DNA of 11,786 nucleotides from positions 1-11,786 of the forward strand of contig JBFFSQ010000085.1 of assembly GCA_041572275.1 (NCBI GenBank), written 5' to 3'. Numbering within the stretch: position 1 is the stretch's first letter; each line of letters begins with the position of its first letter. This DNA comes from JBFFSQ01 sp041572275 (GTDB lineage: Bacteria > Pseudomonadota > Gammaproteobacteria > SZUA-229). The position numbers and the translations under genes were made by a program. Below, piece by piece: positions 7,576-11,786 of this stretch. The notes below the pieces were generated by a model. That model saw nothing but the letters and a program-made list of their open reading frames with translations. It had not been told where the DNA came from and did not search any database.

Positions 7576-8283
7576 ATGCGTCAAATCGTTCTTGATACTG
7601 AAACCACCGGTCTTGAGCCCAGCCAGGGCCACAGGATCATTGAAATTGGTTGTGTCGAGATTATCAACCGCCGGCTCACTGACAATACTTATCATCAGTA
7701 TATTCAGCCGGATCGAGAAATTGATGAAGGTGCCTATGAAGTTCATGGTATCAGTAATGAATTTCTAGCGGATAAGCCCCGTTTCAAGGATGTTGTTGAA
7801 GACTTCATGGCATTTGTGAACGGGGCTGAGCTGGTCATTCATAATGCACCCTTCGATGTTGGCTTCCTCGATCATGAACTGGCCATGCTGGACCCCGTCT
7901 GGGGGGCGGTGGCTGATCACTGCACTATCGTTGATTCACTGGTCATGGCACGACAAAAGCACCCGGGTCAGAAAAACAACCTGGATGCCTTGTGTAAGCG
8001 TTATGAGGTGAACAACGCCAAACGTGAGTTACACGGAGCTTTGCTCGATGCTGAGTTACTTGCTGAAGTGTACTTGCGTATGACTGGCGGTCAGGAAAGC
8101 CTGTTGCTGAGCGGCTCCTCGAATGCCTCAGGAATGGGCTCCTCAGTGAGCCCAATACGACGCGTAGACAGCAATCGACCCGAATTAAAAATCATTCGGG
8201 CCAATATCGATGAATTGGCGGCCCATGAAGAGAATCTGGGGCGGCTTGGGGATGACTGTGTATGGAAGCGCTCATTGGATTGA
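7576..8283 (+). CDS. dnaQ: DNA polymerase III epsilon subunit, 3'-5' proofreading exonuclease
   Basis: Proofreading subunit of the replicative polymerase core, working with the alpha subunit, 235 residues (E. coli has 243). The DEDDh exonuclease motifs are complete: D7 and E9 in VLDTETTGLEP, D94 in NAPFDVGFLDHEL, and H153 with D158 in ELHGALLDAELLAEVYL. After the nuclease domain, MTGGQESLLL places QESLLL (173-178) where E. coli epsilon carries its beta-clamp-binding QTSMAF, so clamp contact is likely. A flexible Ser/Gly-rich linker (about 179-190) leads to a C-terminal segment that should bind alpha. The gene follows rnhA by 53 bases on the same strand. In E. coli the two genes are divergent. 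No Shine-Dalgarno is visible upstream of the ATG. Confidence 0.97.
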   Translation: MRQIVLDTETTGLEPSQGHRIIEIGCVEIINRRLTDNTYHQYIQPDREIDEGAYEVHGISNEFLADKPRFKDVVEDFMAFVNGAELVIHNAPFDVGFLDHELAMLDPVWGAVADHCTIVDSLVMARQKHPGQKNNLDALCKRYEVNNAKRELHGALLDAELLAEVYLRMTGGQESLLLSGSSNASGMGSSVSPIRRVDSNRPELKIIRANIDELAAHEENLGRLGDDCVWKRSLD

Positions 8284-8341
8284 TTTGATCAGTCTGGTTG
8301 TGTGGCCAGCTATCTGACTCATTGGCCTGGTCGTTCGCTAT

Positions 8342-8356
8342 CGGCTCTTAGAGCCG
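8342..8356. terminator. Hairpin between dnaQ and smpB, possible shared weak terminator
   Basis: CGGCTC at 8342-8347 pairs perfectly with GAGCCG at 8351-8356 over a TTA loop. It abuts the smpB stop codon (8357-8359) and lies 58 bases after dnaQ ends. No T-run follows on either strand, so it may protect RNA ends or act with Rho rather than terminate by itself. Confidence 0.4.
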
Positions 8357-8842
8357 TTAATGACTGTGCTTCATGATGCGTTGCTTTTCACGATTCCAGT
8401 CTCGATCTTTATCAGCTGCACGTTTATCATGCTCCTGCTTACCCTTGGCCAGTCCAATTTCCATCTTGGCACGACCTTTACTCCAGTACATGGCTAATGG
8501 CACCAGTGTATAGCCTTTGCGCTCGACGGCGCCCACCAGTCTGTCGATTTCTCGGCGATTGAGCAGCAGTTTACGTGACCGGTTCGGTTCTGGGTTAACA
8601 TGGGTTGAAGCGGATAGCAGGGGTGTGATCTGCCCACCCAGCCACCAGAGTTCATTGTCTTTCACCATGACATAGGTGTCGGTCATTTGCACACGACCTT
8701 CTCGCAAACTTTTAACTTCCCAGCCCTGTAACACCATACCGGCTTCGAACTTGTCTTCGATGGTATAGTCATGACGTGCTTTTTTATTTAAAGCAATTGT
8801 ACTGCTAGGTGCTTTTTTGCTTTTCTTTTTAGCTTTGGCCAT
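8357..8842 (-). CDS. smpB: SsrA-binding protein (trans-translation factor)
   Basis: Binds tmRNA and delivers it to stalled ribosomes, enabling rescue and tagging of the unfinished protein. At 161 residues it has the usual length. It begins with a lysine-rich tail, then the conserved NKKARHDYTIEDKFEAGMVLQGWEVKSLREG (about 19-49). The beta-barrel signature WWLGG and HVNPEPNRSRKLLLNRREI (81-99) follow, with the family's GYTLVPLAMYWSKGRAKMEIGLAKGKQEHDKR (110-141). The C-terminal tail DKDRDWNREKQRIMK should insert into the empty mRNA channel. No tmRNA gene is seen in this window. The upstream reverse-strand leader lacks a clear Shine-Dalgarno. The gene is divergent from the sodium symporter gene. 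Confidence 0.98.
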   Translation of the reverse strand: MAKAKKKSKKAPSSTIALNKKARHDYTIEDKFEAGMVLQGWEVKSLREGRVQMTDTYVMVKDNELWWLGGQITPLLSASTHVNPEPNRSRKLLLNRREIDRLVGAVERKGYTLVPLAMYWSKGRAKMEIGLAKGKQEHDKRAADKDRDWNREKQRIMKHSH

Positions 8843-8877
8843 GAGAGTTCAACTGTACGGGATTTACAAGGAGAGTG

Positions 8878-8905
8878 ATTATACCTTTTGCTCGAGGAAT
8901 GGGAA
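8878..8905 (-). promoter_or_regulatory. Candidate sigma70 promoter for smpB
   Basis: On the reverse strand, a perfect TATAAT (8883 down to 8878) lies 16 bases after TTCCCA (8905 down to 8900, 4 of 6 match). Transcription would start near 8871, about 29 bases before the smpB ATG. Confidence 0.42.
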
Positions 8906-9074
8906 TGCCTCTATCGTGCTGTTTAACTGATATAAGCAGGACAGCCAGGTGATTTTTGGTGCCGGTTTTGTTCCGATAAAATGCTTTCAAATGCGCTGTT
9001 TTCAGTGAATATAGTTGAGAAAATACCCGTTTTTGACCAAAATGCATGCCCAATAGCAATAAGTTTTCGCCAGC

Positions 9075-9080
9075 GGAGGA
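9075..9080 (+). promoter_or_regulatory. Strong ribosome binding site of the symporter gene
   Basis: GGAGGA lies 4 bases before the ATG at 9085. It fixes that start over the earlier overlapping ATG codons in other frames, and contrasts with the absent sites before mltD, rnhA, dnaQ and smpB. Confidence 0.75.
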
Positions 9081-9084
9081 ATAA

Positions 9085-10470
9085 ATGGCAGCAGAAGCGC
9101 GTACATCCATCCACGGTCAGTGGACGAATCGATTGGCCTTTATTCTTGCCGCTACAGGCTCTGCCGTGGGTCTGGGTAACATCTGGAAATTTCCCTACAT
9201 CACCGGTGAGAACGGCGGTGGTGCCTTTGTACTAGTGTACCTGTTCTGTATTGCAGCTATTGGTATACCCATTATGATGGCGGAAGTCATGTTGGGACGT
9301 CGTGGTCGCCAGAGCCCGATTAATACCATGGCCAGTCTGGCGGCAGAGGAAGGGAGACCTCAAGCCTGGAGTATTCTCGGCTGGATGGGTGTAGCCGCCG
9401 GGTTTCTGATTCTTTCCTATTACAGTGTGATTGCAGGCTGGGCGTTATCCTATGTATTCAGGGCTGCCAGTGGCATGTTTGTCGGGGCTACGGCTGATGG
9501 TGTGAATAGTATATTTAGCGGCCTGGTATCAGATCCTGAACGCATGTTGGCCTGGCATACTATTTTTATGGTGGCTACCATGATTGTTGTCGCACGCGGT
9601 GTGCAGAATGGGCTTGAGAAAGCGGTTCGATTCCTGATGCCGAGCTTATTTATCCTGATGATCGTGTTACTTTCCTATGCGATGACGACCGGACATTTTA
9701 CAGAAGGACTGACTTTTCTGTTTGAACCGGATTTTTCTCAGATTACAGCAGGCTCAATTCTGACGGCCATGGGTCATGCTTTCTTCACCTTGAGTCTGGG
9801 GATGGGGGCAATAATGGTGTATGGCTCGTATCTGCCCAAAGAAACCTCTATCGCCAAAGCCTCTATTATCATTGCCTTAGCTGATACGGCTGTGGCCCTA
9901 CTGGCTGGCCTGGTGATTTTTCCAATTGTGTTTGCCAATGGTCTGGAACCAGGTGCAGGTCCAGGGCTGATTTTTAAAACATTACCCATTGCGTTTGGGC
10001 AGATGGAGGCGGGTATTTTAATTGGAACACTATTTTTTATACTGCTGGTATTTGCCGCCTGGAGTTCATCGATTTCGTTAATTGAACCTGCCGTTGCCTG
10101 GTTAGTGGAAAACCGGGGAGTGAATCGTATTTATGCCTCTGTATGGATTGGCATCGCAACCTGGGCATTGGGTATAGTTACTGCCCTGTCATTCAATGTC
10201 TGGTCTTTTGAATTTGATTTTGCCGGTGAAACCAAGGGTGCAGGCATGTTTGATGTACTCGATATTCTGACGGCTAATATTATGCTGCCCCTGGGTGGAC
10301 TATTTATAGCTGTTTTCGCGGGTTGGGTGATGCGCGAATCTTCGAGTAAATATGAACTTAATACCACGTCTAAGGGGTATAATGTTTGGCTCATTCTAGT
10401 GCGCTATGTAACGCCGGTTGCAGTCATGATGGTGTTCCTGAATGTTATTGGTATTATCCAGTTTGATTAG
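9085..10470 (+). CDS. Sodium-dependent transporter of the NSS (neurotransmitter:sodium symporter) family
   Basis: Inner-membrane secondary transporter of 461 residues with the LeuT fold, which takes up a small amino-acid-like substrate with Na+. The N-terminus WTNRLAFILAATGSAVGLGNIWKFPYITGENGGGAF (13-48) is the family signature and includes the unwound TM1 segment at about 25-32. YY at 112-113 fits the substrate-contacting tyrosine region of TM3. FFTLSLGMGAIMVYGSYL (233-250) fits TM6-7, and SSSISLIEP (327-335) fits the TM8 sodium site. D267 aligns with LeuT N286, the place where, as I recall, the bacterial homologues Tyt1 and MhsT carry an aspartate in place of bound chloride; this would predict chloride-independent transport. 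The length fits the 11-helix bacterial type. The substrate cannot be read from the sequence. It is 16 bases upstream of ratA and probably cotranscribed with it. Confidence 0.95.
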   Translation: MAAEARTSIHGQWTNRLAFILAATGSAVGLGNIWKFPYITGENGGGAFVLVYLFCIAAIGIPIMMAEVMLGRRGRQSPINTMASLAAEEGRPQAWSILGWMGVAAGFLILSYYSVIAGWALSYVFRAASGMFVGATADGVNSIFSGLVSDPERMLAWHTIFMVATMIVVARGVQNGLEKAVRFLMPSLFILMIVLLSYAMTTGHFTEGLTFLFEPDFSQITAGSILTAMGHAFFTLSLGMGAIMVYGSYLPKETSIAKASIIIALADTAVALLAGLVIFPIVFANGLEPGAGPGLIFKTLPIAFGQMEAGILIGTLFFILLVFAAWSSSISLIEPAVAWLVENRGVNRIYASVWIGIATWALGIVTALSFNVWSFEFDFAGETKGAGMFDVLDILTANIMLPLGGLFIAVFAGWVMRESSSKYELNTTSKGYNVWLILVRYVTPVAVMMVFLNVIGIIQFD

Positions 10471-10486
10471 CTTGAAGGTGTAATTC

Positions 10487-10930
10487 GTGCCATTAATTTC
10501 CCGGAACGCACTTGTTCCTTACAATGTTGAAGAAATGTATGCTCTGGTTGAAGACGTAGAATCTTATGCCGAGTTTTTACCCTGGTGTCGGTCGACTGAA
10601 GTGCTGTACCGCAAAGGTGAAGAGGTTAAAGCCAGTATTGAAATTGCCAAGGGGGCATTGAATAAATCGTTCACCACTCTCAATCGTCTGCAAAAGGATA
10701 AGATGATCGAAATGCGGCTGGTTGAAGGTCCATTTAAGCATTTAGAAGGATTCTGGCGCTTCAGTGCCTTAAAAGGTAATGAAGCCTGTAAAATTTCACT
10801 TGATCTTGATTTTGAATTTGAGAGTAAAATAGTGGCCTTTGCAGTAGGCTCTATTTTTAATCAGATTGCCAATTCCATGGTCGATGCTTTTTGCAAACGG
10901 GCGGTAGAAGTTTATGGTGAACGAATCTGA
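10487..10930 (+). CDS. ratA: RatA/Coq10-type START-domain protein
   Basis: Soluble protein of 147 residues, a single START-like (polyketide cyclase/Coq10) fold: N-terminal LVPYNVEEMYALVEDVESYAEFLPWCRSTEV (9-39), then GALNKSFTTLNRL, GPFKHLEGFWRF and a C-terminal helix NQIANSMVDAFCKRAVEVYG. E. coli RatA was reported to block joining of ribosomal subunits and was named as a toxin. The same fold in mitochondrial Coq10 binds ubiquinone and supports respiration, so that role is an alternative. It starts with GTG, supported by GAAGG at 10474-10478, 8 bases upstream; the GTG further upstream in frame is followed directly by a stop. The 16-base gap after the symporter and the 17-base overlap with ratB indicate one transcription unit. 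Confidence 0.95.
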   Translation: MPLISRNALVPYNVEEMYALVEDVESYAEFLPWCRSTEVLYRKGEEVKASIEIAKGALNKSFTTLNRLQKDKMIEMRLVEGPFKHLEGFWRFSALKGNEACKISLDLDFEFESKIVAFAVGSIFNQIANSMVDAFCKRAVEVYGERI

Positions 10931-11246
10931 AACAATGCGTGTAGAAGTTGCATATGCACGTCCAGACAAGCAGGTCATTTTGGCTATTGATGTCATGCCA
11001 GGAACAACGGCTGAGCAGGCGATTGATGCCTCTGGTATTCTTGAGCAGTTTCCTGAAATTGATCTTGGCACGAACAAGATGGGGATATTCGGTAAGCTTT
11101 CAAAGCCGATAACTGAATTAAAAGCGGGCGATCGCGTGGAAATTTACCGACCGTTAATCGCAGATCCTAAAGAGGTTCGTCGTAAGCGTGAAGCTGATGG
11201 CAAACGTATGAAAAAGGGCGGTGGCGATGCTGTTCCAACAGACTAA
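10914..11246 (+). CDS. ratB: RatB/RnfH-family ubiquitin-like protein (UPF0125)
   Basis: Small soluble protein of 110 residues with a beta-grasp fold. VEVAYARPDKQVILAIDVMPGTTAEQAIDASGIL (10-43), MGIFGKLSKPITELKAGDRVEIYRPLIADPKEVRRKRE (56-93) and a basic C-terminal tail are diagnostic. It is always next to ratA in related genomes, but E. coli RatB was not shown to act as an antitoxin, and the biochemical role is unknown. The start at 10914 lies inside the end of ratA (17-base overlap), so translation is probably coupled. A second in-frame ATG at 10935, after the ratA stop, is nearer to the usual family start and cannot be ruled out. Transcription should end at the hairpin at 11295-11327. Confidence 0.93.
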   Translation: MVNESETMRVEVAYARPDKQVILAIDVMPGTTAEQAIDASGILEQFPEIDLGTNKMGIFGKLSKPITELKAGDRVEIYRPLIADPKEVRRKREADGKRMKKGGGDAVPTD

Positions 11247-11294
11247 GCATAATCGCATTCATCATAATACTTCTGATTGATCAGCTATTGATCC

Positions 11295-11328
11295 AAATAG
11301 TGGTGTTAGTGTTAAACACCACTATTTT
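11295..11328. terminator. Strong two-way terminator between ratB and bamE
   Basis: A perfect 13-base inverted repeat (11295-11307 and 11315-11327) with a 7-base loop has a GTGGTG/CACCAC core flanked by A and T runs. Forward transcripts end in TTTT at 11325-11328 and reverse transcripts end in TTT. The right arm contains the bamE stop codon (11322-11324), so the bamE message ends almost at once after its last codon. Confidence 0.8.
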
Positions 11329-11678
11329 GGGGCAGTCAAATCCTGCAATTCTGGTCTGTACTCGCTATCATCGATCCGAACTAGCTTGCCGTCTTTAAAA
11401 TACAGGCTCACACGGGATTGGCGAACATCGCCTTTACCCGGCTTCAGATAAAAAATATAGTCCCAGCGATTTTTATGAAAGCCATCTTGTAAAAGAGGGC
11501 TGCCGAGAACAAATTTTACCTGGCTGGGTGTCATGCCCAGTTGTATTTTATCCAGATCGCTCTGTTTGACCCGATTGCCTTGTTGGATATCAATCTTATG
11601 AGGTTCTGGCAGTATATAGCTGCATCCCGAGACGAGAGTAGCCGAAATCAGGGAAATAAAAATGAGATTCTTTCGCAT
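11322..11678 (-). CDS. bamE: Outer-membrane assembly lipoprotein BamE (SmpA/OmlA)
   Basis: Small lipoprotein of the BAM complex, which folds beta-barrel proteins into the outer membrane; BamE stabilises the complex through BamD and BamA. Of 118 residues, 1-18 form a short signal peptide ending in the lipobox LVSG-C with the acylated C19. The mature protein begins near YILPEPHKIDIQQGN, matching the family's DI-QGN motif. DLDKIQLGMTPSQVKFVLGSPLLQD (42-66) is the hallmark segment, then NRWDYIFYLKPG (70-81) and VSLYFKDGKLVRID (91-104). The C-terminal tail runs about 14 residues beyond the core. Gene order bamE divergent from fur, with ratAB convergent, is as in pseudomonads. It shares its upstream region with fur. 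Confidence 0.96.
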   Translation of the reverse strand: MRKNLIFISLISATLVSGCSYILPEPHKIDIQQGNRVKQSDLDKIQLGMTPSQVKFVLGSPLLQDGFHKNRWDYIFYLKPGKGDVRQSRVSLYFKDGKLVRIDDSEYRPELQDLTAPK

Positions 11679-11680
11679 TT

Positions 11681-11699
11681 GCTAATGATACGTATAATT
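11681..11699. promoter_or_regulatory. Fur-box-like site in the bamE-fur control region
   Basis: The stretch beginning GCTAATGATACG matches the classic 19-base Fur operator at about 13 of 19 positions by eye, with the left half nearly complete. It sits 3 bases from the bamE start and just upstream of the fur -10. Fur genes are often self-regulated, which makes the position plausible, but the match is by-eye only. Confidence 0.35.
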
Positions 11700-11712
11700 A
11701 ATTGCGTATAAT
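11693..11712 (+). promoter_or_regulatory. Two perfect -10 hexamers before fur
   Basis: TATAAT occurs at 11693-11698 and again at 11707-11712, both preceded by CG, 14 bases apart. A start near 11719 would give a 45-base leader for fur. No good -35 is seen at 16-18 bases from either, so the promoter may depend on an activator or be weak. Confidence 0.45.
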
Positions 11713-11752
11713 GGAGGCGTGAATATTACCTCATATGACCAGTAATTACAGC

Positions 11753-11757
11753 AGGAG
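11753..11757 (+). promoter_or_regulatory. Ribosome binding site that fixes the fur TTG start
   Basis: AGGAG lies 7 bases before the TTG at 11765, ideal spacing. No ATG in that frame lies nearby, so this supports TTG initiation. Confidence 0.6.
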
Positions 11758-11764
11758 TTTAGTT

Positions 11765-11786
11765 TTGGAAACGGCTGATTTGAAGA
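11765..11786 (+). CDS. fur: Start of the ferric uptake regulator gene, cut at the window end
   Basis: Only seven full codons are present, starting with TTG read as Met: METADLK. This matches the common gammaproteobacterial Fur N-terminus, which continues KAGLKVTLPR. The call also rests on location, since fur is the usual divergent neighbour of bamE. Fur would be the iron-responsive repressor of uptake genes. With so few residues the identity is an inference and needs the downstream sequence. Confidence 0.65.

Larger units (their letters stand above)
8843..9084. other. Divergent intergenic region between smpB and the symporter gene
   Basis: This 242-base gap must hold the promoters for both flanking genes. 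The smpB side has a recognisable -10 (see 8878-8905). On the forward side I see TATAGT at 9010-9015 and TTGACC at 9033-9038, but neither pairs with a good partner at proper spacing. Reading frames across it overlap on both strands but show no protein-like composition or similarity that I recognise. Confidence 0.4.

Noticed and set aside
8304..8327. GGCCA/TGGCC inverted repeat downstream of dnaQ
   Set aside because: A 5-base stem with a 14-base loop and no T-run is too weak to call a terminator.
8829..9235. Short overlapping frames on both strands between smpB and the symporter
   Set aside because: They overlap each other and the true gene starts and have Cys/Arg-rich shadow composition; the GGAGGA site clearly serves the frame starting at 9085.
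10487..11246. RatA-RatB as a classical toxin-antitoxin module
   Set aside because: Despite the name, RatB is not established as an antitoxin and the pair is conserved core sequence. The layout here gives no sign of an addiction module or mobile context.
11277..11293. Direct repeat of TTGATC spaced 11 bases apart after ratB
   Set aside because: Two six-base copies in AT-rich sequence are expected by chance, and no third copy or operator-like symmetry accompanies them.
1..11786. CRISPR arrays, insertion sequences, tRNA or rRNA genes, prophage or defence genes
   Set aside because: No regular repeat-spacer pattern, transposase motif, cloverleaf or terminal repeat was seen; nearly all the window is accounted for by recognisable housekeeping genes.

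Overview
The window looks like chromosomal core sequence from a gammaproteobacterium outside the Enterobacterales. The evidence is the gene content (class II fumarase, RNase HI with DnaQ, SmpB, RatA, RatB, BamE, Fur), the two lipoprotein signals, and the gene order smpB / ratA-ratB / bamE / fur, which resembles the pseudomonad and E. coli arrangements. Base composition is moderate and even, and I see no insertion sequence, integrase, tRNA, rRNA or CRISPR array. I cannot name the genus.

Positions 1-5134 hold three forward genes. The first is fumC, which lacks only the first two bases of its start codon. The second is a GAF plus HD-GYP cyclic-di-GMP phosphodiesterase with a long helical insert. 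The third is a Na+/phosphate cotransporter fused to a PhoU-like domain. The second and third each have a candidate promoter and are probably separate transcription units.

Positions 5274-8283 hold mltD (reverse), a triple-LysM lytic transglycosylase lipoprotein, divergent from rnhA-dnaQ (forward). In E. coli the same neighbourhood has gloB and a methyltransferase gene between mltD and rnhA. Here both are absent.

Positions 8357-11786 hold smpB (reverse) divergent from a tight forward unit: an NSS-family sodium symporter, ratA (GTG start) and ratB (overlapping ratA by 17 bases). That unit ends at a strong two-way terminator shared with bamE (reverse). The last 22 bases begin fur on a TTG codon, after a Fur-box-like palindrome and a perfect -10 hexamer.

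The genes cover the TCA cycle, c-di-GMP signalling, phosphate transport, murein remodelling, replication fidelity and primer removal, ribosome rescue, outer-membrane assembly and iron control. They do not form one pathway. I found no convincing new multi-gene system. The points most worth checking are the insert in the HD-GYP protein, the missing ATG start of mltD, the transporter placed inside the smpB-ratAB block, and the bamE-fur control region.
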